A DNA stretch of 64,000 bases from Paracoccaceae bacterium (lineage in GTDB: Bacteria > Pseudomonadota > Alphaproteobacteria > Rhodobacterales > Rhodobacteraceae), in assembly GCA_020832445.1 (NCBI GenBank), contig JAFIEO010000024.1, positions 62,001 through 126,000 of the forward strand, read 5' to 3'. The stretch's first letter is position 1, and each line of letters begins with the position of its first letter. The notes under the pieces are model-generated. The model worked only from the letters and a program-made list of their open reading frames with translations, had not been told where the DNA came from and did not search any database. Below are positions 41,710 to 52,931 of the stretch, piece by piece. A program made the position numbers and the translations under genes.

Positions 41710-42719
41710 TGCACCGTCACACGCTTGCCGCCCTTCCAAAGCTGGAACTGCATCTGCATCTGGAAGGGGCGGCACCGCCCGCCTTCATCCGCGAGCGTGC
41801 CAAGCGCAACCATGTCGACCTTTCAGGGGTGTTCGATGATCAGGGGCAATATCGCTGGCAGGGTTTTTCCAGCTTTCTGTCCGTCTATGATGCGGTTTGC
41901 ACGGCCCTGAAAACCCCGCAGGATTTTCACGACCTGACATTGGCTGTGCTGGAAAATTCCGCCAGTCATGGTGTCATCTACACCGAATGTTTTTTGTCGC
42001 CGGATTTCTGTGGTGGCGGGGATTTAAGTGCATGGTGCGACCATCTGGCCGCGATTGACGCTGCGGCACAGACTGCGCAGGCGCAATCCGGTATTGTCAT
42101 GCGTGCCATTGTGACCTGCATACGCCATAACGGCCCCGAACAGGCGCGCAGGATTGCCATCTGTGCGCAGGAAACAGCGGGCCAGTTCGTCACGGGTTTT
42201 GGGATGGCTGGCGATGAGGCGCAGTTTCGGCCCAAGGATTTCATCTGGTCCTTTGATGCCGCGCGCGAAGCGGGGCTGGGCCTGACTGCGCATGCAGGTG
42301 AATGGGCGGACCCGGATGCCATTCGCGCCACCTTGCAGGATTTGCGGGTGTCGCGCATTGGCCACGGCGTGCGCGCGATTGAAGATCCCGCAGTGCTTGA
42401 AACACTGGCCGAAACGGGTGTGGTGCTGGAAATCTGCCCCGGGTCCAATATCGCGCTGGGTCTTTATGCGAAATTGCCCGATCATCCGGTTGCCAAGTTG
42501 CGCGATGCGGGCGTAAAGGTCACGGTGTCCACAGATGACCCGCCGTTCTTTGGCACCAGCATGACGCAGGAATATAGCGGGCTTGCACAGTGCTTTGGCT
42601 GGGGCAGGGATGAGTTTGCCGACATCGCGCGCATTGCGCTTGATGCGGCTTTTATTGATGCGCCTGCGCGCGCAGTGCTACAAAACCGACTGGAGGAAGC
42701 ATGTCCCACCCTGACCTGA
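41706..42719 (+). CDS. add: Adenosine deaminase
   Basis: [46 protein letters not shown]. Confidence 0.95.
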   Translation: MMHRHTLAALPKLELHLHLEGAAPPAFIRERAKRNHVDLSGVFDDQGQYRWQGFSSFLSVYDAVCTALKTPQDFHDLTLAVLENSASHGVIYTECFLSPDFCGGGDLSAWCDHLAAIDAAAQTAQAQSGIVMRAIVTCIRHNGPEQARRIAICAQETAGQFVTGFGMAGDEAQFRPKDFIWSFDAAREAGLGLTAHAGEWADPDAIRATLQDLRVSRIGHGVRAIEDPAVLETLAETGVVLEICPGSNIALGLYAKLPDHPVAKLRDAGVKVTVSTDDPPFFGTSMTQEYSGLAQCFGWGRDEFADIARIALDAAFIDAPARAVLQNRLEEACPTLT

Positions 42720-43336
42720 CCATTATCGAGCACCCTCTGGTCGTGCATAAACTGTCGATGATGCGCGAAAAATCACTGTCCAGCCGTGATTTCCGCAGCC
42801 TGTTGCGCGAAATCAGCCAGTTTCTGGCCTATGAAGTCACGCGCGACCTGCCGCTGCGCCTGCAAACCATCACCACCCCCGTGACCGAGATGCAGGCCCC
42901 CGTGCTGGATTGCCCCGATCCGGTTCTGGTGTCCATTCTGCGGGCGGGCAACGGGCTGCTGGACGGCATGCTGGAAGTGCTGCCGACCGCGCGTGTGGGC
43001 TATATTGGCCTGTATCGCGACGAGGCGACGCTGCGTCCGGTGCAATATTACTGCAAACTGCCCCCAGAACTGGCGGGCAGGCGTATCATTGTTGTCGATC
43101 CCATGCTGGCAACGGGCCATTCTGCGGCGGCAGCGATTGACCTGATCAAGGCCGCAGGCGCCACGGATATTGTGTTTCAATGCCTGCTGGCCGCCCCCGA
43201 AGGTGTGGAATGTATGGCGCGCGCACACCCCGATGTGCGCATTGTCACGGCCGCGCTGGATGAATGCCTGAACGAGCACGGATATATCGTTCCGGGACTA
43301 GGGGATGCGGGTGACCGGATATTTGGCACATCATAA
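42701..43336 (+). CDS. upp: Uracil phosphoribosyltransferase
   Basis: [46 protein letters not shown]. Confidence 0.97.
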   Translation: MSHPDLTIIEHPLVVHKLSMMREKSLSSRDFRSLLREISQFLAYEVTRDLPLRLQTITTPVTEMQAPVLDCPDPVLVSILRAGNGLLDGMLEVLPTARVGYIGLYRDEATLRPVQYYCKLPPELAGRRIIVVDPMLATGHSAAAAIDLIKAAGATDIVFQCLLAAPEGVECMARAHPDVRIVTAALDECLNEHGYIVPGLGDAGDRIFGTS

Positions 43337-43412
43337 GCCACGCCACTGCCCGAATCGGGTTTACTTTCAAATCAGTTAAGGGGCATGCTTCTAGGGTTGA
43401 AGCGGGGGTTTC

Positions 43413-44231
43413 ATGTCTGTCAGATTATTTGCAATTACGACTGTTTTTTCCATTGCCCTGATTTCGGGTGCGGGTGCCCAGACAAATGGATCTGGGCCTG
43501 CCGAACTGCCGCCCGCAGGCTATGATGCGCGCGAATTTGTCGACAGCCGCGGTTGTGTCTTTTTGCGTTCCACATTCGGGGGGGCTGTCACATGGGTGCC
43601 GCGTTTCGGCGCGGACCGCCAGCCGGTTTGTGATGGCACGCCCAGCATTCGCGCAGAAGTGCGAAGCCCGTCTGTTCAGACAATACCGCAACCGTCAGGT
43701 TCCGTTGTCCGCCCTGCACCTGTTATGGGCGGGAAAGAACCTGTTCGCGCCACTGCAAGCGCGCGCCGGACAGCCCCGCGCCGCACTGGTCCGCGTCAGG
43801 CCGATGCGTCCGGCCGCCACCCTGATTGCCCGTTGAATGCACCCTTCGGTCAGGTTGTGCGCACCAGTGATGCGCGCCTGATGGTGCTGTGCGTGGGCCA
43901 CCCCGATCATTTTCCGCAAGGTTTGGGGCCGAATGCAGGCCATCATGGCCCCATAGCCCTGCCGTCAAACACCGTGATGCCAACAACTGCGCCAGTGCGG
44001 CAGGTTGCGCGCCAGCATGGCAGTCATGTGCAGGTTGGCAGTTTCAGGGTGCCGGACAACGCCACGCGCCTGCGCGCGCGGTTGCAGGCGCAGGGCCTGC
44101 CTGCGGGTATTCATGTGGCGCAGGGTTTGAATGTGGTGACAGTCGGCCCGTTTGCCGGGGCCGATCAGGCCCATCATGCAATGCAGGTCGTTCGCGGAAT
44201 GGGATTTCGGGACGCGTTTTTCCGCCGGTGA
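43413..44231 (+). CDS. SPOR domain-containing secreted/periplasmic protein
   Basis: N-terminal signal peptide; C-terminal QVGSFRVPDNATRLRARLQAQGLPAGI...VVTVGPFAGADQAHHAM. Confidence 0.8.
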   Translation: MSVRLFAITTVFSIALISGAGAQTNGSGPAELPPAGYDAREFVDSRGCVFLRSTFGGAVTWVPRFGADRQPVCDGTPSIRAEVRSPSVQTIPQPSGSVVRPAPVMGGKEPVRATASARRTAPRRTGPRQADASGRHPDCPLNAPFGQVVRTSDARLMVLCVGHPDHFPQGLGPNAGHHGPIALPSNTVMPTTAPVRQVARQHGSHVQVGSFRVPDNATRLRARLQAQGLPAGIHVAQGLNVVTVGPFAGADQAHHAMQVVRGMGFRDAFFRR

Positions 44232-44315
44232 TGCGTCTTGCACAAAGGTGCTGCGCGCTTTCGTGATGTGCGACGCCGCGTGATCAGGCGGCCCAAGGCA
44301 CGCGCAATGCGCCCG

Positions 44316-45218
44316 TCACGTCGCAGGCTTGCGCGCTGCGCCCCTGCTGCGGCTGACAATCAATCCTGAAATGATTATCCCCATTGCCAGCAGAATGCGT
44401 GGCGACAGATCCTCTGACAGGATCATGACGCCCAACAACACCGACCATACCGGCACATGGTAATTCACTTGCGCCAGAAAACTTGGTCCCGCGCTGCGGA
44501 TAATGCTGATTTTCAACAAGGTTGCCAAGCCAGTGGGCAAAAGCCCCAGGAAAAGCAATGCCAGCAACGGGCGCGGTTCGGGCAAGGCTGGAATGCCTTC
44601 TTGCCACAGTGCTGCGGGCAGCATGATGGCACTGGCCACCCAAAGTGCCAGCACGCCAAATGCCATCGGGTGAACATCTGGGCAGCGGCGCGTCACAATC
44701 GACCCGACCGCATAGCTTAATGCCGCCGCAAGGCACCCCAGCCGTGCCAGCGCTTCCAACTCGGACCCCGATACGGCCAGAACACCTGGGCCGATCAGGA
44801 CGCCAACCCCCAACAGACCCAGCATGAACCCGCCTGCTTTCGCGTTGTTTAGCCGTTCACCTGGAACCAGAAAATGTGCAAACCCCAGCACGAATAACGG
44901 GATGGCCGCCATGCTGATGCCGGCAAAACCCGATGTGACATGCTGTTGTGACCAGCTTAGCAAAAAGAACGGCAGCGCGCTTGAAAACACCCCCATCGCG
45001 GCCGCAAACCCCCAAACCTCCGGCCGTGACGGCAGCCTGACGCGCAAAACAAGCGCAACGCCTGTCAGTGTCAGTGCGCCGATCACAATACGGCCCGCAG
45101 CTACCCAAAGCGGCGCAAACCCTTCCAGTGCGATTGCAATTCCCAGAAAGGATGCACCCCAGATCAGGCCAAGCGTGATCAGCGATATCCAGTTTGACAA
45201 GGTCGGGGTGGTTGGCAT
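44316..45218 (-). CDS. EamA/DMT family transporter
   Basis: Ten-TM-like pattern; SLITLGLIWGASFLGIAIALEGFAPLWVAAGRI. Start uncertain. Confidence 0.85.
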   Translation of the reverse strand: MPTTPTLSNWISLITLGLIWGASFLGIAIALEGFAPLWVAAGRIVIGALTLTGVALVLRVRLPSRPEVWGFAAAMGVFSSALPFFLLSWSQQHVTSGFAGISMAAIPLFVLGFAHFLVPGERLNNAKAGGFMLGLLGVGVLIGPGVLAVSGSELEALARLGCLAAALSYAVGSIVTRRCPDVHPMAFGVLALWVASAIMLPAALWQEGIPALPEPRPLLALLFLGLLPTGLATLLKISIIRSAGPSFLAQVNYHVPVWSVLLGVMILSEDLSPRILLAMGIIISGLIVSRSRGAARKPAT

Positions 45219-45420
45219 GGAAGCGGCCCTTGGGTTGTGCGATGTCTTGAACATGTGCAGTAGTGCGATGGTGTTGGCGCGATGTCCAGCCACGATGTCA
45301 GGGAGGGGCTATAAGCTGTAACCACGACAGAGTCGCAAAATGGTCCGAATTCAGCCCTAGAAATCACGTTTTGTCAGGGTGTTCTCCGTCAGATCAGGCG
45401 CAGTCAAGGAATGGAATGGC

Positions 45421-45906
45421 ATGCGAATTTGCGGTAAACAGGAATGCGTTCGCGACCTTTGGGATTCCGAGTCCGGGGCAGTCACTGTAGACTGGGTCGT
45501 CCTCTCTGCGGCCGTGATCGGGCTGGGCGCGTTTTCTGTGGTCCAGATCGGTCAAGGCAGCACAGAGCTTGCCAATTCTATCCAAGGCAGTTTGCGGTTT
45601 GTCCTGTCCCAAGAGCCCGCAGAAGATGGGCCACGCTACAGTATTCAGCGCCTCTCGGATGCTCAGTTGGAGCAATGGACCACAACCTATGCCGACCAGA
45701 CAGATTCGCAGCTTCTTGCTTCGGTTCAGTTACGGCACGACCAGTTCATGTCGCATCTGGACGCGCAACAATGGTCGCAGGCCCTACAGCGTATAGATTA
45801 TTACCATATTATCGAGCAGGAACTGGCGACGCGTTCATTGCAGCGCCCGGATGACATGCCGGGGGCGCACGCGCTGTTTGACATGTATAACGACGCGCGC
45901 AGCTGA
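45421..45906 (+). CDS. Flp-pilin-like N-terminus protein of unknown function
   Basis: ESGAVTVDWVVLSAAVIGLGAFSVVQIG followed by a soluble domain of unknown function. Confidence 0.65.
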   Translation: MRICGKQECVRDLWDSESGAVTVDWVVLSAAVIGLGAFSVVQIGQGSTELANSIQGSLRFVLSQEPAEDGPRYSIQRLSDAQLEQWTTTYADQTDSQLLASVQLRHDQFMSHLDAQQWSQALQRIDYYHIIEQELATRSLQRPDDMPGAHALFDMYNDARS

Positions 45907-45979
45907 ATCTGACACGCCCCAGCACGAAGTTGAACACTCTGCCCCCACCCCAAAAAGGGCAGGGGCAGTGATGCGATGT

Positions 45980-47065
<1,086 letters not shown>

Positions 47066-47133
47066 TCATATCTCGCGTATATTTGCATAATATGGTAATT
47101 ATCATTCGCCAAATAGAATATAGTGTAATATCC

Positions 47134-47592
47134 ATGCGCATAGATGACAGTGACCGCCGCTTGCTGCGCCATCTGATGGCCGCCCCCGATACCAGCACCG
47201 CAGACTTGGCTGCGCGCGCGGGCATGACCGACGCCACCTGTTGGCGCAGGCTGGACAAGCTGCGCAACGCGGGCATTTTGCGTGGACAACAGGGCGTGAT
47301 CAACTGGCGCGCCCTTGGCTGGCAGGTCGAAGTCAGCTTGCGGATCACGCTGGACAAGACCAACCCGCGCGCCTTTGATGAATTTGTCGCGGCCGCCCGC
47401 CACGTGCCAGAGGTTCTCGAAATCCAGAGTTTTCTTGGCCGCGTCGATGTGCGCCTGAATGTCATTGCGCGTGACATGGCCCATTACCAGCAAATCTACC
47501 GCGACCGCATTCTGACCCTGCCGCATATTTCCGACCTGGAGGCGCTGATGCATCTGTCCGACATCAAATCCGAAGAAAGCCTGCCGATATGA
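47134..47592 (+). CDS. Lrp/AsnC family regulator (first of two)
   Basis: IDDSDRRLLRHLMAAPDTSTADLAARAGMTDATCWRRLDKLRNAGIL. Confidence 0.92.
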   Translation: MRIDDSDRRLLRHLMAAPDTSTADLAARAGMTDATCWRRLDKLRNAGILRGQQGVINWRALGWQVEVSLRITLDKTNPRAFDEFVAAARHVPEVLEIQSFLGRVDVRLNVIARDMAHYQQIYRDRILTLPHISDLEALMHLSDIKSEESLPI

Positions 47593-47664
47593 TCTTCATC
47601 TTGCCACAAATACTTTGGGGTGAGTGGGGCCGCAGACCCCTTTGCATGTATACGGCGCAGCACC

Positions 47665-48120
47665 ATGATTGATCTTGATGATACAGACCGCGCCTTGTTG
47701 CGCGCATTTGCCCAAGACAGCACCCAAAGTGCAGGTGCGCTGGGGCGCGCGCTGGGCCTTAGCCAGCCCGCCGCATGGCGCAGGCTGAAACGGTTGCGCG
47801 ATGCAGGCGCGATTGCGCGCCAGCGTGTGGATCTGGATGTCACGGCGCTGGGGTTCGGGGTGACGGTGTTTCTGGGCATCAGCCTTGCCTCCAAGGGGCG
47901 TGTCAGCCTCGCGGATTTTGAACGCGCAGTCGCGGCCATACCGGAAGTGCAGACTGTCCAGCATGTCCTTGGCCTTTATGACTACCGGCTGCGCGTGGTT
48001 GCGCGCGACCTGTCGGATTTTGAGCGTATCTTGCGCCGGCGCATCATGACGCTGCCGGGGATCGGCGCGGTGGATGCCAATGTGTTGCTTAGTGAAGAAC
48101 GGCTGCCCGGGCCATTGTAG
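47665..48120 (+). CDS. Lrp/AsnC family regulator (second of two)
   Basis: LDDTDRALLRAFAQDSTQSAGALGRALGLSQPAAWRRLKRLRDAGAI. Confidence 0.92.
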   Translation: MIDLDDTDRALLRAFAQDSTQSAGALGRALGLSQPAAWRRLKRLRDAGAIARQRVDLDVTALGFGVTVFLGISLASKGRVSLADFERAVAAIPEVQTVQHVLGLYDYRLRVVARDLSDFERILRRRIMTLPGIGAVDANVLLSEERLPGPL

Positions 48121-48159
48121 GGAATTGACCTTGGCGCGCGTATTGGGCAAGACCACTGC

Positions 48160-48498
48160 ATGCTGATTTACAAAATATTCCGCCGCCCCGAATGGGATGA
48201 CATGGTTGCACAGGGGCACACATCGGGTGCGCCCGTGGACCTGAAGGATGGCTATATTCACTTCTCTACCGCTGCTCAGGTGATGGAAACTGCGGCAAAG
48301 CATTTTGCGCAGGAAAGCGATCTGGTGTTGATTGCCGTCAATGAACAGGAACTGGGTGCAGACCTGAAATGGGAACCTTCGCGCGGGGGGGATCTGTTTC
48401 CGCATCTGTACCGGAAACTGCGCAGCACGGATGTGCTTTGGGACACATCCCTGCCACTTGGTGCGGCGGGGCATATTTTTCCGAAAGGGCTGGTATGA
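48160..48498 (+). CDS. DUF952 domain protein
   Basis: [15 protein letters not shown]...[22 protein letters not shown]...FPHLYRKL. Confidence 0.88.
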   Translation: MLIYKIFRRPEWDDMVAQGHTSGAPVDLKDGYIHFSTAAQVMETAAKHFAQESDLVLIAVNEQELGADLKWEPSRGGDLFPHLYRKLRSTDVLWDTSLPLGAAGHIFPKGLV

Positions 48499-49553
48499 GC
48501 ATCCTTGAAAGCGCGGGGCTGACCCTGTTGCGCCAACTCGATCCTGAAGTGGCGCATGGGCTGGCGATCCGGGCATTGCAGGCCGGTGTCACGCCCATGC
48601 CGCGCCCCGTGGTGTCGCGCCTGCTGCAAACGCGGGTTGCAGGGCTGGATTTGCCCAATCCCGTTGGGCTTGCCGCCGGGTTTGACAAAAACGCCACCGC
48701 GCTGAAAGGGCTGTCCCGCGCAGGCTTCGGCTTTGTCGAGGTGGGCGCGGCCACACCCCGCCCGCAACAGGGCAATGCGCGCCCGCGCCTGTTCCGGCTG
48801 ACGCAGGACCGCGCGGTCATCAACCGGTTCGGGTTCAACAATGAAGGTGCGCAGGCCATCGCCGCGCGGCTGGGCACGCGGCCTGCGGGTATGGTTCTGG
48901 GGCTGAACCTTGGGGCGAACAAGGACAGCAGCGACCGCGCGGGCGATTTTGCGGCCGTGCTGCGCATGACGGGCGCGCATATCGATTTCGCCACTGTCAA
49001 TGTCTCGTCGCCCAATACCGAACGGCTGCGGGATTTGCAGGGCGCAGATGCATTGGCGGCCCTTCTGGCAGGCGTCATGGCGGCGCGCGCAGAATTGCCC
49101 CGCCCGATTCCAATTTTCCTGAAAATCGCACCGGACCTGTCAGGCGATGAACTGGGCGAAATCGTGCAAGTGGCGCTTGCGGCCAGACTTGACGGTATCA
49201 TTGCCACCAACACCACCTTGTCGCGCGACGGGCTGCGCAGTGCGCATGCGCATGAAGCGGGCGGATTGTCGGGCGCGCCATTGTTTGAAAAATCCACGCG
49301 CGTTCTGGCGCAGCTGTCGCAGATGACGGATGGCAAACTGCCGTTGGTAGGTGTGGGCGGTGTGTCCTCGGCGCAGCAGGCCTATGCGAAAATCAGGGCA
49401 GGGGCGTCTGTCGTGCAACTGTATTCGGCGCTTGTTTATGAAGGTCTGTCACTGGTGTCACGCATCAATCACGGCCTGATCCAATTGCTGGAACGCGACG
49501 GTTTCGCAAATGTGGCAGATGCTGTGGGCACGGATCGGGACAAATGGCTGTAA
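48495..49553 (+). CDS. pyrD: Quinone-dependent dihydroorotate dehydrogenase
   Basis: [58 protein letters not shown]. Confidence 0.97.
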   Translation: MSILESAGLTLLRQLDPEVAHGLAIRALQAGVTPMPRPVVSRLLQTRVAGLDLPNPVGLAAGFDKNATALKGLSRAGFGFVEVGAATPRPQQGNARPRLFRLTQDRAVINRFGFNNEGAQAIAARLGTRPAGMVLGLNLGANKDSSDRAGDFAAVLRMTGAHIDFATVNVSSPNTERLRDLQGADALAALLAGVMAARAELPRPIPIFLKIAPDLSGDELGEIVQVALAARLDGIIATNTTLSRDGLRSAHAHEAGGLSGAPLFEKSTRVLAQLSQMTDGKLPLVGVGGVSSAQQAYAKIRAGASVVQLYSALVYEGLSLVSRINHGLIQLLERDGFANVADAVGTDRDKWL

Positions 49554-49573
49554 ATTCATCTTGCCAAAAATAC

Positions 49574-50908
49574 TCAAAAATCTGTGTTCAAACGCCGCTC
49601 CAGCCTTGGATATAGCGCGGCCAGAAACATGCCACGCAGAATATTCAGCACCATCAAGGCCACCCAAAGCGCGTGATTGCCCCAGGCCGGCACGGCCCAC
49701 CAGATTATGACCGCATAGATTGCCACGGCCAGCACCACGCTGTTGCGCATTTCGCGCGTGCCGGTCGCGCCAATGAAAATACCGTCCAGCATATAGGCGC
49801 CCACCCCCAGCACACATAGCGCGACAACATAGGGCAGGAATATGCGCGCGGTTGCCTGAACGCTTGCATCCTTGGCCATCAGGTCAATCGCAAATGGACC
49901 CAGCGCCCAGAACCCCAGCGCCAGAACCAGCGCCGCGCCGATGGCCCATGCGGATGCGCGCAGGGCCGCCTGTCGCATGGCCACCACGGAACGCGCCCCT
50001 ACGGCATTGCCAACCAGCGCTTCTGCCGCAAAGGCGAACCCGTCCAGTGCGAATGCCGTGACCATCAGGAACTGCCACAACACCTGATTTGCGGCCAGTT
50101 CCACATCCCCGAACCCTGCCGACATGAACATGAACCCCGTTATTGCACCTTGCAATGCGATGGTGCGCACCATGATGTCGGAATTCACCGCCCACATACG
50201 CTTTAGCCGCACGCGGTCGAATACCCGTGCCCAGTCGCGCCATTGCGCGCCTGAAAACGCCGCACGACACAGGTATAGACCCAGCACCAGTGATGTGGCT
50301 TCCGCAATCAATGTGGCGATGGCCACACCCTGCACGCCCCAGCCAAGCCCCAGAACAAACCAAAGGTCCAGCGCGATATTCAGCCCGTTCATCCATAATT
50401 GCAAAATCAGCACGGACCGTGTGCGTTCCGTGCCGATCAGCCAGCCATTGACCGCATAAAGCGCGATTGTTGCAGGTGCGCCCCAGATACGGATTGCCAG
50501 ATAATCACGCGCCAGTGCCTCGACCGCATCGCTGGCAGGGGCAATGCGAAAGGCCGTCGCCATAATCAGCACCTGCGCCATAACCATGACCACACCGGCG
50601 GCCAGCCCAACCATAACACCGCGCGTCAGCACTGCGCCGCTTTCGGCCAGATCGCCCGCGCCGCTGGCCTGTGCGACCAATCCGGTCGTGCCCATACGCA
50701 GAAAGCCGAAAATCCAGTAGATTGACGCCAGAATAACGGCCCCCAGCCCCACCGCGCCAATGGGCGCCGCCGCCCCCATCTGGCCCACAACGCCAGTATC
50801 CACCGCGCCCAGCAATGGCACCGAGATATTGGCCAGAACAATGGGCACTGCAATGCGCAGAACCCGCCTGTTTGTCACAGGCTGTGGCGCGGTCACTGAT
50901 GGCTGCAT
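49574..50908 (-). CDS. MATE family efflux transporter
   Basis: Multi-TM; VLRIAVPIVLANISVPLLGAVDTGVVGQMG. Confidence 0.92.
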   Translation of the reverse strand: MQPSVTAPQPVTNRRVLRIAVPIVLANISVPLLGAVDTGVVGQMGAAAPIGAVGLGAVILASIYWIFGFLRMGTTGLVAQASGAGDLAESGAVLTRGVMVGLAAGVVMVMAQVLIMATAFRIAPASDAVEALARDYLAIRIWGAPATIALYAVNGWLIGTERTRSVLILQLWMNGLNIALDLWFVLGLGWGVQGVAIATLIAEATSLVLGLYLCRAAFSGAQWRDWARVFDRVRLKRMWAVNSDIMVRTIALQGAITGFMFMSAGFGDVELAANQVLWQFLMVTAFALDGFAFAAEALVGNAVGARSVVAMRQAALRASAWAIGAALVLALGFWALGPFAIDLMAKDASVQATARIFLPYVVALCVLGVGAYMLDGIFIGATGTREMRNSVVLAVAIYAVIIWWAVPAWGNHALWVALMVLNILRGMFLAALYPRLERRLNTDF

Positions 50909-50909
50909 G

Positions 50910-51428
50910 TCAGTCCCTGCCGGTCGGGGGCAGTGGGGGTTGTGGCATCAGGAAATGCCCGGTCGCCTGTGCGAACAGGCGCGCGCGGTTGTCTTGCCAT
51001 GCTTCGACATGGACGCTGGCATAGCGCCGCCCCGAACGGTTGACGCGCGCGCGCGCATAGGCGTCGCGTGGCAGACCCGTGCGCAGGTAGTCTATCGTAA
51101 AATCAATGGTCTTTGGCAAGCGCGGCATGTTCTGCGCCATGCTTTCCGCGCTTAGGCGGCCGGATTCCAGTTCTTCCCACAGCATCGCCCAGCTTAACTC
51201 CACAATGGCTGCCACTTCCAGAAACGACGCAATCACCCCGCCATGCAACGCAGGCAGGATGGGGTTGCCGATCAGGCTGTCGTCAAATGGCAGCACGGCG
51301 GTCAGTTCATCGCCGTGGCGTTCAAACTGAATGCCAAGGAATTGCGCATAGGGAATTGCCCCCACAAGCGTTTGCAGTGCGGTATCACGCCGGTATTTGA
51401 CCTGTTGGACGGGTTCGGGGTGTTTCAT
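50910..51428 (-). CDS. PaaI-family thioesterase
   Basis: GNPILPALHGGVIASFLEVAA hotdog motif. Confidence 0.85.
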   Translation of the reverse strand: MKHPEPVQQVKYRRDTALQTLVGAIPYAQFLGIQFERHGDELTAVLPFDDSLIGNPILPALHGGVIASFLEVAAIVELSWAMLWEELESGRLSAESMAQNMPRLPKTIDFTIDYLRTGLPRDAYARARVNRSGRRYASVHVEAWQDNRARLFAQATGHFLMPQPPLPPTGRD

Positions 51429-51850
51429 TCCGGCACCTTCTGTGCGCGATCAAATGTGAATGCGCCTGCGGCGGTGGCGACAGGGTTGTTTGTATCCTCG
51501 TCATGGGCGGTGGCGCGCACAAAGGCCACATTGCGCGTGACATGGTAGCAGATGGCGCGCGCTGTTATGCGCTGTCCGGGTGTTGCGGCGCGCATATAAT
51601 CGATGCGCAGATCAATGGTCGCAGTCGTTGTCGCACCAGGATAGGACATGACCGCCGCCCCCCCGCATGTGTCCATCAATGCCGAAACCGCCCCGCCATG
51701 AATGACACCTGTGGCAGGGTCGCCCACAAAGCGGGCATCCCAGTCCATGGAAATTCGCGCCTCGCCCGCGTCGATTGCTTCCAGCCGCATTCCCAGTGCG
51801 CGCGCAAAGGGCAAGGCCGAGATGAAACTTTGCGGATCTGATGATGACAT
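51425..51850 (-). CDS. PaaI-family thioesterase
   Basis: GDPATGVIHGGAVSALMDTCGGAAVMS; adjacent paralogue; ATGA overlap. Confidence 0.87.
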   Translation of the reverse strand: MSSSDPQSFISALPFARALGMRLEAIDAGEARISMDWDARFVGDPATGVIHGGAVSALMDTCGGAAVMSYPGATTTATIDLRIDYMRAATPGQRITARAICYHVTRNVAFVRATAHDEDTNNPVATAAGAFTFDRAQKVPE

Positions 51851-51979
51851 GGGAACCTCAAACGCTGATGGGAATTCTATCTGTGACCGATCTTGCGTAA
51901 ATGGCAAGGGGGGCGTGGGCAATTGCATCGGCGTCATGCAGCGCGTAGCATGGCGGTGTATTTCAGGGAGGCATGCAAA

Positions 51980-52360
51980 GTGACGGACACCAGACTCGGG
52001 TTCAAGCAAATGTGTGCGAAGTTCGATGTGACGCCGCGCACTTTGCGGTATTATGAATATATCGAACTGTTATGCCCCGAAAAAGAGGGGCGCAACCGGT
52101 TCTACACCCCGCGTGAAGTGGCCCGAATGACACTTATCATGCGCGGACGGCGGTTCGGATTCAGCCTGGAGGAAATTCGTCAATGGCTGGAAATATATGA
52201 AAAATCCGGGACTGAAACGCAGTTGGTTGCATGGCTGAAGATGGCTGACCGCCAGCTTGTTGCCTTGCAAGACCAGGCGGAAGATCTGCAACGCACAATC
52301 AGCGATCTGCAAAAGCTGCGCGAAGATGCGGCCAGGCTTCTGGATCGTGACAAGACGTGA
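51980..52360 (+). CDS. MerR family regulator
   Basis: FDVTPRTLRYYEYIELLCPEKEGRNRFYTPREVARM; GTG start. Confidence 0.88.
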   Translation: MTDTRLGFKQMCAKFDVTPRTLRYYEYIELLCPEKEGRNRFYTPREVARMTLIMRGRRFGFSLEEIRQWLEIYEKSGTETQLVAWLKMADRQLVALQDQAEDLQRTISDLQKLREDAARLLDRDKT

Positions 52361-52474
52361 CGTAACCTGATTTTCTGACGTTGCGTTTAACTTTACCTTC
52401 ACGTCAACTTACATATGTTCATCCACAAGACAGCGTGCCTCAGGGAGTCGCGCGGTGTCCGAAAGGAGGATGGC

Positions 52475-52873
52475 ATGTCGCAAGATGTCAAAACAATCAG
52501 GCAGATGTGTGATGCGTTCGGCGTAACACCACGCACACTTCGATTCTATGAATCGAAGGAACTGTTGTATCCTCGGCGTGATGGCCAGCACCGGCTGTTT
52601 ACCCGCCGCGATCAGGCGCGTCTGAAGTTGATCCTACGCGGCAAGCGTTTCGGGTTCAGCCTTGAAGATATCCGCCAGCTTCTGAACATGTATGAACGCG
52701 ATGACAGCGAACTGAAGCAGTTGCGCAAAACCTATGAAATCGCGCTGGAGCGTTTGGCCGATATGGAGCGCCAGCGCGACGAACTGACCGAAGCCATCAT
52801 TGATCTTAAAAAAGAGCTGTCATGGGGCGAAAGCGTTCTGCGCCAGACCGACAAACCCGAAGCCGCCGAGTGA
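52475..52873 (+). CDS. MerR family regulator
   Basis: [36 protein letters not shown]; precedes acyl-CoA dehydrogenase gene. Confidence 0.9.
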   Translation: MSQDVKTIRQMCDAFGVTPRTLRFYESKELLYPRRDGQHRLFTRRDQARLKLILRGKRFGFSLEDIRQLLNMYERDDSELKQLRKTYEIALERLADMERQRDELTEAIIDLKKELSWGESVLRQTDKPEAAE

Positions 52874-52931
52874 TTTGCAGCGCAGTCGCGCCCCATGCCC
52901 GCAGCACCGAATACACTATGGAGAGAACCGA

